Assembly: GCF_964030975.1 (NCBI RefSeq)
Contig: NZ_CAXIQH010000001.1
Coordinates: forward strand, 868,001-932,000
Length of the DNA stretch: 64,000 nt
From: Tisiphia sp964030975
Lineage (GTDB): Bacteria > Pseudomonadota > Alphaproteobacteria > Rickettsiales > Rickettsiaceae
Reading direction: 5' to 3'
The translations under genes were made by a program, and so were the position numbers. Shown piece by piece: positions 1 through 8,783 of this stretch. The number at the start of each line of letters is the position of its first letter. Position 1 is the stretch's first letter. A model generated the notes under the pieces. The model had not been told where the DNA came from. It saw only the letters and a list, made by a program, of their open reading frames with translations, and did not search any database.

Positions 1-561
1 GCCCTTGAGAAGTATCAATCATTAACATTGAAATGGAATAAAACTATTAATCTTGTCTCTTGTAATACCGAGCGTGATTTTTGGGTAAGGCATATCTTAG
101 ATTCTTTGCAGCTAATGAAGTATATAAATGACCAAAATATTCATTTAATAGATGTTGGTTCGGGGGGTGGGTTTCCGGGGATAGTTTTGTCTATTGCTGG
201 AATAAAAAATGTTACTTTAGTAGAATCTGATGTAAGAAAATCTGTTTTTTTATTGCAAGCTTCTAAAATTTCTAGTAATAAAGTCAATGTGGTTAATCAA
301 CGAATAGAAAATGTTAAATTAGATTGTGATATATTAACTTCTAGAGCCTGTACTCAGCTAGAGAAAATATTTGTTTATACTAAACATATTAATGTAAAAA
401 ATAAGTATTTATTATTTAAAGGTGAGCAATATCAAAAAGAAATTGAGATTGCTAAAAAAAGATGGTCTTTTTGTCATTCTATGTATGATAGTGAGACTTC
501 TGATAATAGTAAGATTCTAGAAATTAGTAACATATATGACAAAAATAGTTGCGATAGTTAA
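1..561 (+). CDS. rsmG: 16S rRNA (guanine-N7) methyltransferase RsmG, 5' end cut by window
   Basis: RsmG methylates N7 of G527 in 16S rRNA using S-adenosylmethionine. The frame is open from base 1, so the true start lies upstream; about 186 residues are visible against a family length near 200. The N-terminal LxxWNxxINLVS pattern (about bases 25-60) and the glycine-rich SAM loop DVGSGGGFPG (bases 151-180) are characteristic. The 3' end overlaps the parA start by 26 bases. The order rsmG-parA-parB is common in alphaproteobacteria near the replication origin. The identification is secure; only the start is missing. Confidence 0.93.
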   Translation, partial: ALEKYQSLTLKWNKTINLVSCNTERDFWVRHILDSLQLMKYINDQNIHLIDVGSGGGFPGIVLSIAGIKNVTLVESDVRKSVFLLQASKISSNKVNVVNQRIENVKLDCDILTSRACTQLEKIFVYTKHINVKNKYLLFKGEQYQKEIEIAKKRWSFCHSMYDSETSDNSKILEISNIYDKNSCDS

Positions 562-1300
562 TCAAAAAGGTGGAGTTGCTAAAACTACAACTACTGTAAA
601 TTTATCAACAGCTTTGTCTGTAATGAATAAAAAAATCTTGGTTATAGATTTAGATCCTCAAGGAAATAGTAGTACTGGTTTTGGTATAAACCAACAAGAT
701 AGAAAAGTTACTATTTATCAGGTATTAATTGGTTTAAAAACGATTGAAGAAGCCATAATACAAACAAATATTCCAAATTTACAATTAATTACAGCTAACA
801 CTAATTTATCCGGTGCTGAATCAGATTTATTAAGTATAAAAAAGCGTGAATATTTATTATCAGATTTACTAAATAAGTTAGTCAATAAATATGACTATAT
901 CATTATAGACTGCCCTCCCTCTCTTAATCTGCTGACAGTTAATGCGTTAGTGGCTTGTGATTATGTATTAATTCCTATGCAGTGTGATTTTTATTCATTA
1001 GAAGGATTAAGTCATTTGTTAAAAACAATTGAAATTGTAGAAAAGAATTTAAATCCAAAAATAAAAATTGCTGGTATTTTATTTACTATGTATGATAAGC
1101 GCAATCGATTAACTGAGCAAGTAGAGGATGATGTTAGAAAATGCTTAGGAAGTTTGGTGTTTAAGACAGTTATTCCACGAAATGTAAAACTATCTGAAGC
1201 ACCATCTTACGGTCAGCCAGCAATTATCTACGATCATAAATGTACTGGCTCTATTGCTTATATAGAACTTACGAAAGAGATTTTAGGTAGAAATATATGA
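536..1300 (+). CDS. parA: Chromosome-partitioning ATPase ParA (Soj)
   Basis: ParA is a deviant-Walker ATPase that forms ATP-dependent gradients on the nucleoid and moves ParB-parS complexes during chromosome segregation. The 254-residue protein has the deviant Walker A motif KGGVAKTTT (about residues 11-19), Walker A' DLDPQGN (about 38-44) and DCPPSLN (about 125-131). The ATG at 536 gives the normal N-terminus (MTKIVAIVNQKGG), even though it lies inside the end of rsmG. The gene overlaps parB by four bases (ATGA), which implies translational coupling. Length and motifs are canonical. Confidence 0.96.
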   Translation: MTKIVAIVNQKGGVAKTTTTVNLSTALSVMNKKILVIDLDPQGNSSTGFGINQQDRKVTIYQVLIGLKTIEEAIIQTNIPNLQLITANTNLSGAESDLLSIKKREYLLSDLLNKLVNKYDYIIIDCPPSLNLLTVNALVACDYVLIPMQCDFYSLEGLSHLLKTIEIVEKNLNPKIKIAGILFTMYDKRNRLTEQVEDDVRKCLGSLVFKTVIPRNVKLSEAPSYGQPAIIYDHKCTGSIAYIELTKEILGRNI

Positions 1301-2169
1301 AAAACAAAGGTTTAGGTAAAGGATTATCAGCTTTGCTTGGAGAAGAAGTTTTTACTGTAGAAAAAGATGAATTAGTAAAAATTATAGATATTGATAAGAT
1401 TGAAGCTAGAAATAATCAACCAAGGAAAAAATTTGAATATGATAAAATAAAAGAATTAGCTGACTCCATAAGTAATAATGGTTTGTTGCAACCAATCATT
1501 GTTAGTTCAATCAGTGATGGAAAATATAGAATTATAGCTGGTGAAAGACGTTGGCGTGCTTGTAAGCTAGCTAAGATTACTGATATCCCTGCTATTATAA
1601 AAGATCTAGGGGATAAAGAAATTATAGAGATAGCACTAATTGAAAATATTCAAAGAGAGGAATTATCTATTATAGAAGAATCGGAAGGATTTGAAAGGTT
1701 AATAAAAGAGTTTGGTTATACACAAGAGAAATTAGCAGAAAAACTTAGCAAAAGTCGTAGTCATGTAGCTAATTTATTAAGACTAAATCAATTGCCACAA
1801 TCTATCAAAGATAAAATAAATGAAGGGCTTTTAACTATGGGACATGCAAGATGTCTAATTAATCATCAGCAAGCGGAGGTGATAGCTAACCATATTATTG
1901 ATAATGATTTGAGTGTTCGTCAAACTGAAGATATAGTAAGAAATTGGTCTAAAAATGAATATACAAAAACCCCGGAACATGGTAAACGTATAGGGAGAAG
2001 TTTTCTAAAAGAAAGTAGTAAAGAGAATGATCTACAATTATTAGCTAAATCTTTGTCAGAAAGATTTAATATAAAAGTAACTATTGAAGACTACCCAATT
2101 GGTGGAAAATTAATATTTCACTATAGTAATTTAGAAGAACTTGATTCAATTTTGTCGAGGTTAAATTAA
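1297..2169 (+). CDS. parB: Chromosome-partitioning protein ParB (Spo0J)
   Basis: ParB binds parS sites, spreads by CTP-dependent clamping and stimulates ParA. The 290-residue protein begins with the typical MKNKGLGKGLSALLG box, which in the family contacts ParA. It then has the CTP-binding GERRWRA motif (about residues 82-88) and a helix-turn-helix near residues 143-165 (YTQEKLAEKLSKSRSHV). No parS palindrome was recognised in the window. The start overlaps the parA stop by four bases, and its stop abuts the next ATG directly, so the run rsmG-parA-parB-transaldolase is probably one transcript. Confidence 0.96.
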   Translation: MKNKGLGKGLSALLGEEVFTVEKDELVKIIDIDKIEARNNQPRKKFEYDKIKELADSISNNGLLQPIIVSSISDGKYRIIAGERRWRACKLAKITDIPAIIKDLGDKEIIEIALIENIQREELSIIEESEGFERLIKEFGYTQEKLAEKLSKSRSHVANLLRLNQLPQSIKDKINEGLLTMGHARCLINHQQAEVIANHIIDNDLSVRQTEDIVRNWSKNEYTKTPEHGKRIGRSFLKESSKENDLQLLAKSLSERFNIKVTIEDYPIGGKLIFHYSNLEELDSILSRLN

Positions 2170-2820
2170 ATGCAAATTTTTCTAGATAGTGCTGATATTG
2201 AAGAAATTGATGAGATTAACCAATTAGGTATCATTGACGGTATAACTACTAATCCCTCCTTGATGTCTAAGACAAAATATGACTTTGTATCAACTATTGC
2301 AAAAATATGTAAGATAATAACTTCCGATGTTAGTGTTGAAGTGCTTGCGAATGATGTTAATACTATGATTAGCCAAGGTAATAAAATTTTAGAAATATCC
2401 AGTAATATTGTGATTAAGTTACCTACGACATGGAATGGTATTAAGGCATGCCAATATTTTGCAGATAAAGGAAAAAAAGTGAATATGACCTTATGCTTTT
2501 CTGTTAATCAGGCTCTTATCGCTGCAAAAGCTGGGGCATCTTATATATCACCTTTTATCGGTAGACTTGATGATATAGGTCAGAATGGTATTAGTTTAAT
2601 AAGTGATATAAAACAAGTATATGATAATTATCAGTATCAAACAAAAATCCTTGCTGCATCTATAAGAAACCCTAACCATGTCTATCAATCTGCTATGTAT
2701 GGGGCTGATGTTGCTACAATGTCTGGTAAAATTATCAAGCAATTATTAGATCATCCACTAACAGATTCCGGTTTAGAGATTTTTAATAAAGATTGGGATA
2801 AATCTGGATTAAAAATTTAA
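2170..2820 (+). CDS. Transaldolase / fructose-6-phosphate aldolase-like (TalC subfamily)
   Basis: This is a short-form transaldolase (216 residues; TalC/FSA types are about 210-220) that transfers dihydroxyacetone units between sugar phosphates in the non-oxidative pentose phosphate pathway. Visible marks are the MQIFLDSAD N-terminus, GITTNPSLMSK (about residues 25-35), the Schiff-base lysine in VIKLPTT (about residue 83), NMTLCFS, and the phosphate-binding SPFIGRLDD. The ATG follows the parB stop with no gap. Transaldolase is not part of the metabolism of classical pathogenic Rickettsia, so its presence hints at a lineage that kept this pathway. Transaldolase and fructose-6-phosphate aldolase activities cannot be told apart here. 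Confidence 0.88.
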   Translation: MQIFLDSADIEEIDEINQLGIIDGITTNPSLMSKTKYDFVSTIAKICKIITSDVSVEVLANDVNTMISQGNKILEISSNIVIKLPTTWNGIKACQYFADKGKKVNMTLCFSVNQALIAAKAGASYISPFIGRLDDIGQNGISLISDIKQVYDNYQYQTKILAASIRNPNHVYQSAMYGADVATMSGKIIKQLLDHPLTDSGLEIFNKDWDKSGLKI

Positions 2821-2890
2821 TGATCAAAAAAGGAGTTATATACTGCTATATTTCAAGTAACAACAGGTAAAAGAGGAATGGTAAATTCTT

Positions 2891-3793
2891 ATGCAAATTG
2901 AATCAGTAAACAATTTAGGAATATCGTTTAATGGAGCTTTATCAAGGATAGGAAAAAGTGTGCTAAAAAATGATGACATAATAATTGAAAATGACGATAA
3001 GGCAAAACCATTTGTAAAATGGGTAGGTGGAAAAAGAAGTTTAATAAAAGAACTATCCACAAGAACACCGCAAACTTATAAAAGCTATTATGAACCATTT
3101 ATAGGAGGAGGAGCATTGTTGTTTGCTCTTGCCCCGTCTGGTGCGACCGTATCAGACATAAACCTAGATTTAGTTATTACATATGCTGTGATTAAACATA
3201 AACCTGAAGAATTGATAAAGCTACTGGCAAAACATAAAGTAAATCATTGTGAAGAATATTATTACAAAATCCGGAAACAATTTATTAATGATAATGATAT
3301 AGAAGTTGCTGGACGTTTTATATATCTTAATAAAACCTGTTATAATGGTCTGTATAGAGTCAATAACAAAGGTGAGTTTAATGTGCCTATGGGGAAGTAC
3401 AAAAATCCAGCAATAGCTGATGAGACAAATATAATAGCTTGTAGTAAATTACTACAAAATGTTGATATAAAATATCAAGATTTCAGTAAGATTTCTCCAA
3501 ATAAAGGTGATTTTGTTTATATTGATCCTCCTTATCATCCTATAAATAATACATCGTTTACTAAATATACAAAACTTGATTTTACAGAAACAGATCAGAT
3601 AAAACTTTATCAAAAATGTAAAGAATTAAACGATAAAGGTGTATATTTTATGCTTTCAAATTCTAATATTCAGTTTATAAAGCATCTGTATAAAGATTTT
3701 TATATAGAGATTATAGAAGCACCGCGTACTATTAATTGTAAAGCTAATGGAAGGAAAAATACAGAAGAAGTTTTGATTAGAAATTATGAATAG
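2891..3793 (+). CDS. Dam-like DNA adenine-N6 methyltransferase
   Basis: This is an alpha-class N6-adenine methyltransferase of the Dam/DpnM type; family members usually modify GATC. The SAM-binding FVKWVGGKRSL motif sits near residues 41-51 and the catalytic DPPY tetrapeptide near 211-214. The protein has 300 residues, about 30 more than Dam. The first ~38 residues precede the conserved core without resembling it, so translation may begin at a later codon. The stop overlaps the start of the restriction-endonuclease-like gene by a few bases, the usual layout of a methylase and its partner nuclease. GATC specificity is inferred from family only. Confidence 0.88.
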   Translation: MQIESVNNLGISFNGALSRIGKSVLKNDDIIIENDDKAKPFVKWVGGKRSLIKELSTRTPQTYKSYYEPFIGGGALLFALAPSGATVSDINLDLVITYAVIKHKPEELIKLLAKHKVNHCEEYYYKIRKQFINDNDIEVAGRFIYLNKTCYNGLYRVNNKGEFNVPMGKYKNPAIADETNIIACSKLLQNVDIKYQDFSKISPNKGDFVYIDPPYHPINNTSFTKYTKLDFTETDQIKLYQKCKELNDKGVYFMLSNSNIQFIKHLYKDFYIEIIEAPRTINCKANGRKNTEEVLIRNYE

Positions 3794-4295
3794 AATACAA
3801 GGTGGAGCAATTGCAAATAAAACAGGGTATGAACTTGAGATATTTATAAATAATCGCATTGTTAGGGAAGGTTACGTTTTTGTTCCTAAGACTAGATTTA
3901 TTGCTTCACAAGTATTAGCACAACCAATCTATACTAGACAATTTAATTTAGGAGAAACTATTTATAATACTGCTTGGCAATGCGATTTTATTCTATATCA
4001 TCCTACAAAACATTCTAATTGTCTTGTTATTGAATCTAAGTGGCAACAATCAGGCGGTTCTGCAGATGAAAAATATCCTTATACAATATTAAATATTAGA
4101 AAACAAAGTGTCTATAATGTTATTATCATTATAGATGGAGGTGGTTACAAAAAAGGTGCTTTACAATGGTTAAAAGAGCAAGTCCATGGAAACTTAAAAG
4201 GGGTTTTTATAGTGAAACCTATAGAATTAGGTGATACAAACTTTGTGTCATACCTGCGAAAGCAGGTATCTAGATTCCCGCCTTCGCGGGAATGA
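3786..4295 (+). CDS. PD-(D/E)XK restriction endonuclease-like protein with C-terminus replaced by a MITE
   Basis: The protein has a PD-(D/E)XK nuclease core with Asp67 (CDFILYH) and Glu83-x-Lys85 (VIESKW), plus a downstream strand-rich region, and is coupled to the Dam-like gene. It is most simply the cognate restriction enzyme. Codons up to Phe141 are native; from 4208 the frame runs into a ~140-bp MITE that supplies the last ~28 residues. Removing the element and one TA restores GVF followed by SMSEFTTWTNKQNI and a TAG at 4389-4391, giving a native length near 155 residues. The catalytic residues are intact, but it is unknown whether the altered tail still folds. Recognition sequence is not deducible. 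Confidence 0.72.
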   Translation: MNRIQGGAIANKTGYELEIFINNRIVREGYVFVPKTRFIASQVLAQPIYTRQFNLGETIYNTAWQCDFILYHPTKHSNCLVIESKWQQSGGSADEKYPYTILNIRKQSVYNVIIIIDGGGYKKGALQWLKEQVHGNLKGVFIVKPIELGDTNFVSYLRKQVSRFPPSRE

Positions 4296-4347
4296 CAACT
4301 TACAATCGTTATGTTCTTTATCACCTAATCCTATGAGCATAACTATA
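4208..4347 (+). mobile_element. MITE-A copy 1 (TA-flanked, inside restriction gene)
   Basis: The left end reads TATAGTGAAACCTATAGAAT and the right end, inverted, reads TATAGTTATGCTCATAGGAT; both continue into TAGGTGATA. The interior holds two short hairpins (CCTGCGAAAGCAGG and CCCGCCTTCGCGGG). TA is duplicated at 4208-4209 and 4346-4347. Deleting the element restores the downstream codons of the restriction-enzyme gene. Confidence 0.9.
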
Positions 4348-4499
4348 GTATGTCTGAATTTACAACTTGGACAAATAAACAAAATATTTAGGTTGTGTAT
4401 GTATATAGTTTCCTTAAAGAGTGTATGTTAAGGTTAATCTGTTCCACTAACTATTTAAAAACTACAAATAAATTACAAAAAATAAAGGAATTAAGGATT

Positions 4500-6167
4500 A
4501 TGTCGTATCAATATGTTTATGTTATGAATGGTCTAAGTAAGACCATCAACGGTAAACAAATTTTAAAGGAAACGTATTTGTCTTTCTTACCAGGGGCAAA
4601 AATTGGTATTATTGGTCCAAATGGTGCTGGTAAATCTACTCTTCTAAAAATCATGGCAGCTATTGACAAAGAATATGATGGTGAGGCTTTTGCTGCTAAT
4701 GGGGTTAGAGTTGGCTATTTAGCTCAAGAGCCACATCTTGATCCTACTCTGAATGTTTTCGATAATGTTATGGAAAGTTTAAATGACAAGAAAGCATTAA
4801 TCGATGAATTTAATGAAATAAGCAATAAATTCGCTGAAGAAATGTCAGATGATGAAATGAATGAACTTCTAGCAAAACAGGCTGATCTACAGGAAAAAAT
4901 AGATAGTTGTGACGCTTGGAGCTTAGAGCGGGAAATAGAGATTGCTATGTTTGCATTAAGGTGTCCAGATAAAGATGCCGATGTTACAAAAATCTCAGGT
5001 GGTGAAAAAAGGCGAGTGGCATTATGTAAACTTTTGCTAGAAAAACCTGATATGTTATTACTTGATGAACCAACAAACCATTTAGATGCTGAATCGGTCT
5101 CTTGGCTAGAAAATTATTTAAAAAATTATAAAGGTACGGTAGTAGTTATTACCCATGATCGATATTTTCTTGATAATGTAACGGATTGGATATTAGAAGT
5201 GGATCGAGGTAGATGTGTTCCATGGCATTCTAATTACACTGCTTGGCTTGAGCAAAAGCAAGCAAAATTAGAAATTGAAGATAAAGAAGAAGATGATAGG
5301 AGTAAGCAATTAAAACGAGAACTTGAATGGATACGCCAATCACCAAAGGCAAGGCAATCAAAAAGCAAGGCTAGAATTACTGCCTACCAAGATCTGTTGA
5401 TCAAACAAAAAGAACAAAGATCAAGCGTAGCACAAATTATTATACCAAATGGTTCACGCCTAGGGGATTTAGTTATAGAAGCAGAGCATATAGCAAAGAG
5501 ATATGATGACAAGATACTGTTATCAGATTTTAGTTTTAAAATTGTTCCAGGAGCGATTGTTGGTATTATAGGTCCAAATGGAGCAGGTAAGTCTACCTTA
5601 TTTAATATTATCACTGGTAAAACTAATCCAGATCATGGCTCTATTAAATTAGGACAAACTGTTAAACTTGGTTATGTTGATCAATCAAGGGATACTCTAG
5701 ATGATAACAACACTGTGTGGAGTGAAATCTCCTCAGGTCTTGAAGATTTACAACTTGGTTCTAGGTCAATGAAAAGTCGAGCTTATTGTGCAGCCTTTAA
5801 TTTTAGGGGTGGCGACCAACAAAAGAAAGTAGGGCAACTTTCTGGAGGTGAACGTAATAGAGTGCATATAGCTAAATTATTAAAAGAAGGAGCTAATGTT
5901 ATATTACTTGATGAACCATCAAATGATCTGGATGTTGACACATTACGAGCCTTAGAAGATGCTATTTTAGATTTTGCTGGATGTGTGTTAGTAATAAGCC
6001 ATGATCGTTGGTTTTTAGATAGAATAGCAACACATATTATTGCTTTTGATAAAGATGGAAATGCTACGTGGTTTGAAGGAAATTACCAAGATTATCATGA
6101 TTATATGATTAATGTAACAGGTGAAAATATTATTAATCCTAAATATCGTCATAAGAAATTAGTATAA
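4500..6167 (+). CDS. ettA: Energy-dependent translational throttle protein EttA (ABC-F)
   Basis: EttA is an ABC-F ATPase that binds the ribosomal E site and gates the first elongation step according to the ATP/ADP ratio. Two ABC domains are visible: Walker A GPNGAGKS near residues 39-46 and again near residue 358, and signatures SGGEKRR and SGGERNR. The basic linker between them ends with RQSPKARQSKSKAR. Starting at ATG 4500, preceded by AAGGA at about 4490, gives 555 residues, exactly the usual EttA length. The open frame extends further upstream, but that part is non-homologous leader. No membrane segments are present, so it is not a transporter. Confidence 0.94.
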   Translation: MSYQYVYVMNGLSKTINGKQILKETYLSFLPGAKIGIIGPNGAGKSTLLKIMAAIDKEYDGEAFAANGVRVGYLAQEPHLDPTLNVFDNVMESLNDKKALIDEFNEISNKFAEEMSDDEMNELLAKQADLQEKIDSCDAWSLEREIEIAMFALRCPDKDADVTKISGGEKRRVALCKLLLEKPDMLLLDEPTNHLDAESVSWLENYLKNYKGTVVVITHDRYFLDNVTDWILEVDRGRCVPWHSNYTAWLEQKQAKLEIEDKEEDDRSKQLKRELEWIRQSPKARQSKSKARITAYQDLLIKQKEQRSSVAQIIIPNGSRLGDLVIEAEHIAKRYDDKILLSDFSFKIVPGAIVGIIGPNGAGKSTLFNIITGKTNPDHGSIKLGQTVKLGYVDQSRDTLDDNNTVWSEISSGLEDLQLGSRSMKSRAYCAAFNFRGGDQQKKVGQLSGGERNRVHIAKLLKEGANVILLDEPSNDLDVDTLRALEDAILDFAGCVLVISHDRWFLDRIATHIIAFDKDGNATWFEGNYQDYHDYMINVTGENIINPKYRHKKLV

Positions 6168-6170
6168 AAT

Positions 6171-6509
6171 ATGTCTCTAGGAGAAATATTAGTGGTTATG
6201 TTAGTAGCAATGATAGTGACAAAACCAGAAGATATTCCTATTATTATAAGAAAAATCCAAGAATTTAAATTATACTGTTCAGCTGTCAAAAATCAGGCAT
6301 TAATCTATATTACAAAAGACTTAAAAATTGATAATGATATTTTAGCAAATGATGCTGAGCAGTTGAATTTTTATTTAGAAAGAATCATTAATATCCAAGG
6401 ATATTATGATGGTAATTATTCCCTAAATGAACTTAAAGCAAAATATGATAAGCTTATAAAAATAAAAAGTACTGAGTATGGGAATATGATGGAAGATCAT
6501 AAAAAATAA
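6171..6509 (+). CDS. Small membrane-anchored protein, TatB-like N-terminus
   Basis: This 112-residue protein begins MSLGEILVVMLVAMIVTKPEDIP, a short hydrophobic helix followed by a Pro-Glu-Asp hinge and an amphipathic stretch, which is the layout of TatA/TatB subunits. The remainder is charged and helical and carries no TatB signature that I recognise. It starts three bases after the ettA stop, so the two are probably co-transcribed. It resembles Rickettsia-restricted conserved proteins of unknown function. A true Tat role is possible but not shown by the sequence. Confidence 0.65.
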   Translation: MSLGEILVVMLVAMIVTKPEDIPIIIRKIQEFKLYCSAVKNQALIYITKDLKIDNDILANDAEQLNFYLERIINIQGYYDGNYSLNELKAKYDKLIKIKSTEYGNMMEDHKK

Positions 6510-6590
6510 TAAATTTCCCCATATGCTATTAGTGCTGGATTATTTTGTGCTATAATTATATGAATCTGTTTAATTCCAATCAGGTGTATC

Positions 6591-7571
6591 TTGTTTAAAA
6601 AAATACTAAAAATAAAATTCATTTTTGTAACTATCGCATTGATTTTACTGGTTAGTGGAATCAACTTTTGTATATTCTACTTATTTGTGCCTGGTTCACT
6701 TGTAGAAAATAAGACGGTAATAATCAAACCTAAATTATCGACTGATCAAATTGCTGTGATATTAAATGATCATAACATCGTTAAATATCCTTCTTTATTT
6801 GCCTTTCTTGCAAAAATATATTCGTTAAAACATTCTATAAAGAGTGGGGAATATATTTTTACTCAAAATATTTCTCCTATGCAAACTTTAAGGATATTAT
6901 CCAGTGGCAAATCAATTATTCATAAAATGGTTATACCTGAAGGTATGCTTGTACATGAAATAATAAAAAAAATTAATAGCGAAGAACGATTAATTGGAGA
7001 GATTATAGGGACAATTCCTGAAGGATTTTTAATGCCATCTACCTATTTTTTTTCATATGGCGATCAGAAAGAGCAAATCATTGATAAAATGCGGAAATTA
7101 ATGTCTTTACAGCTCGACAAAGCTATGGAAAAATTATCACCTAATTCTCTATTAAAAACCCGCCTTGATGTGTTAATCTTAGCATCCATTGTGGAAAAGG
7201 AAGCTACCTTAGATGTAGAAAAACCTTCGATTGCCGCTGTATTTCTAAATCGCCTAAAAAAACATATGAAACTACAATCAGATGCAACAACAATTTATGC
7301 TATAACAGTTGGGAAAGATAGACTAACAAAACCATTAACTAAAAAAGATTTTGCAATACAATCACCCTATAATACATATTATGTTGCCAGTTTACCAGCA
7401 GGAGCTATTTCTTGTCCTGGAGTAAAATCTCTAGAAGCTGTAGTAAATCCCGCTAAAATTGATTCATTATATTTTGTAGGTAACGGTACAGGTGGGCATA
7501 ATTTTTCTAATAATTTTAATGATCATAAGAAGCACGTTAAGAATTATCGCAAGAATTTGAAGGAACATTAA
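6591..7571 (+). CDS. mltG: Endolytic murein transglycosylase MltG (YceG-like)
   Basis: MltG cleaves nascent glycan strands of peptidoglycan and is thought to set strand length. The 326-residue protein has one N-terminal membrane helix (about residues 9-31), a LysM-like region, and the YceG catalytic domain with ASIVEKEA around residues 199-206 holding the catalytic Glu. The start is TTG at 6591, preceded by CAGGTG; no in-frame ATG is suitably placed. The last third (YNTYYVASLPAGAISCPG) is highly typical. A retained peptidoglycan enzyme fits the thin or patchy wall of Rickettsiaceae. Confidence 0.93.
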   Translation: MFKKILKIKFIFVTIALILLVSGINFCIFYLFVPGSLVENKTVIIKPKLSTDQIAVILNDHNIVKYPSLFAFLAKIYSLKHSIKSGEYIFTQNISPMQTLRILSSGKSIIHKMVIPEGMLVHEIIKKINSEERLIGEIIGTIPEGFLMPSTYFFSYGDQKEQIIDKMRKLMSLQLDKAMEKLSPNSLLKTRLDVLILASIVEKEATLDVEKPSIAAVFLNRLKKHMKLQSDATTIYAITVGKDRLTKPLTKKDFAIQSPYNTYYVASLPAGAISCPGVKSLEAVVNPAKIDSLYFVGNGTGGHNFSNNFNDHKKHVKNYRKNLKEH

Positions 7572-7573
7572 GT

Positions 7574-7888
7574 ATGGATGATACTGAATTTGCTAAATTA
7601 GCTGAACAAACAATATCTTCAATTGCAGAAATAATTGAGGCAGAAGATAAGGATTGCCTTATCGATATTGATTTTCAGAATGACATTCTAACTCTAACTA
7701 CTAACCAAGGTATATTTGTTATTAATAAACACTCCGCTGCTAAGGAAATTTGGCTATCTTCACCGATTAGTGGTCCTTACCATTTTTATTACGCTGCTGG
7801 TAGATGGCAATCAAAATCCTCTGATGATCTAGTTGCTATTTTAGAACAAGAGCTAAGAATTAATTTAGAATTAACTTTAAAAACTTAA
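7574..7888 (+). CDS. cyaY: Frataxin-like iron protein CyaY
   Basis: CyaY binds iron on an acidic helix and modulates IscS-dependent Fe-S cluster assembly. The 104-residue length matches the family. An acidic N-terminal helix (IAEIIEAEDKDCLIDID) precedes a beta sheet with the conserved GIFVINKHSAAKEIWLSS and the GPYHFYY...WQS pattern. It begins two bases after the mltG stop. The hscB-hscA-fdx genes, which act in the same pathway, lie about 9 kb downstream on the other strand. Confidence 0.93.
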   Translation: MDDTEFAKLAEQTISSIAEIIEAEDKDCLIDIDFQNDILTLTTNQGIFVINKHSAAKEIWLSSPISGPYHFYYAAGRWQSKSSDDLVAILEQELRINLELTLKT

Positions 7889-7902
7889 TAGGATCGTAAA
7901 AT

Positions 7903-8481
7903 ATGTTAAGGCACCTATTTTTAGCAGAAATGTTTGTTACACTCGAATCTTGCAGCTCACATATATACTTGAGTAATCTGAATAATTCTGGTGCAGTTAA
8001 AGATAAGCATTCAAAAATAATTTATTATAAAAAAACATTATTGCATAAATGTTCAAAAAATGATCAACTAGTTCTAGTTGGAGGATGTTTTGATTTATTA
8101 CATTATGGCCATATACAGTTTTTACGTAAAGCCAAAGCTCAAGGAAAATGTCTAATTGTAGCGTTAGAACCAGATGAAACTATTACTAATTATAAAAAAC
8201 GTAAAGTCATTCATAATCAGTTGCAACGTGCAGATATCTTAAGTAGCTTAAGTTTTGTTGATAAAGTACTTATGTTACCTCAACTCAAAGGTTTTGATGA
8301 CTATAATCAGTTAGTACAAGATACTTGTCCGTCGGTAATTGCTGTAACAAAGAATGATCCTCAATTTAGCAATAAACAGATTCAAGCTAAGCTTATAGGA
8401 GCACAAGTAGTTGAAGTTATTGATTTAGTGAAAAATCAAGAAATAGGAGCAGTGTTTAGCACCAGTAATATACTTAAATGA
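7903..8481 (+). CDS. Cytidylyltransferase-fold nucleotidyltransferase (HldE C-domain/RfaE2-like)
   Basis: The nucleotidyltransferase core begins near residue 55 with LVLVGGCFDLLHYGHI, which includes the HxGH motif (HYGH) that binds the nucleotide triphosphate. It continues to a C-terminal STSNIL, comparable to the STTxII of RfaE2. Relatives transfer AMP or CMP to heptose 1-phosphate, glycerol phosphate or similar compounds for envelope synthesis. The first ~50 residues are not part of the domain, so the start may be later. The substrate is uncertain; use in surface polysaccharide synthesis is inferred from family. Confidence 0.75.
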   Translation: MLRHLFLAEMFVTLESCSSHIYLSNLNNSGAVKDKHSKIIYYKKTLLHKCSKNDQLVLVGGCFDLLHYGHIQFLRKAKAQGKCLIVALEPDETITNYKKRKVIHNQLQRADILSSLSFVDKVLMLPQLKGFDDYNQLVQDTCPSVIAVTKNDPQFSNKQIQAKLIGAQVVEVIDLVKNQEIGAVFSTSNILK

Positions 8482-8496
8482 CTCACCTTACGCATG

Positions 8497-8645
8497 GCAG
8501 TTTAAAAGTTGCGGGGAAATAACTGGCGTCATTGCGAGGAGGCGTGAGCCGACGAAGCAATCCATTTTTGGTTACTTTTATGGATTGCTTCGTCGACCTA
8601 AGGTCTTCTCGCAATGACGTTGACCACATACGACTTTTAAAGTAC
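8497..8645. repeat. Hairpin repeat of the GTCATTGCGAGG type with TTTAAAAGT ends
   Basis: The core 8528-8618 starts GTCATTGCGAGGAGGC and ends CTTCTCGCAATGAC; the two arms pair over most of their length, with GCAATCCA opposite TGGATTGC near the loop. Flanking CAGTTTAAAAGT (left) and ACTTTTAAAGT (right) form outer inverted repeats. The same core recurs many times in this window. It fills most of the gap after the nucleotidyltransferase gene and could act as a transcript end. Confidence 0.75.
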
Positions 8646-8690
8646 ACTATATAAAACCGCTCCCTCTTCTAACTTTCGACAGTTGTGAGG

Positions 8691-8778
8691 TATAGTTATG
8701 CTCATAGGATTAGGTGATAAAGAACATAACGATTGTAAGTTGTCATTCCCGCCTACGCGGGAATGATAACTTACAATC
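8691..8778 (-). mobile_element. MITE-A, truncated copy
   Basis: It begins with the intact end TATAGTTATGCTCATAGGAT and runs to the inner hairpin (GATTGTAAGTTGTCATTCCC ... GGGAATGATAACTTACAATC). It then stops; the TATAGTGAAACC end is missing. It lies just past the 3' end of the XRE-family gene. Confidence 0.8.
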
Positions 8779-8783
8779 TACTA

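Noticed and set aside
4210..4222. GTGAAAC at MITE-A ends resembling half of a parS site
   Set aside because: The parS consensus is a 16-base palindrome; the other half is absent in every copy, so ParB binding is not supported.
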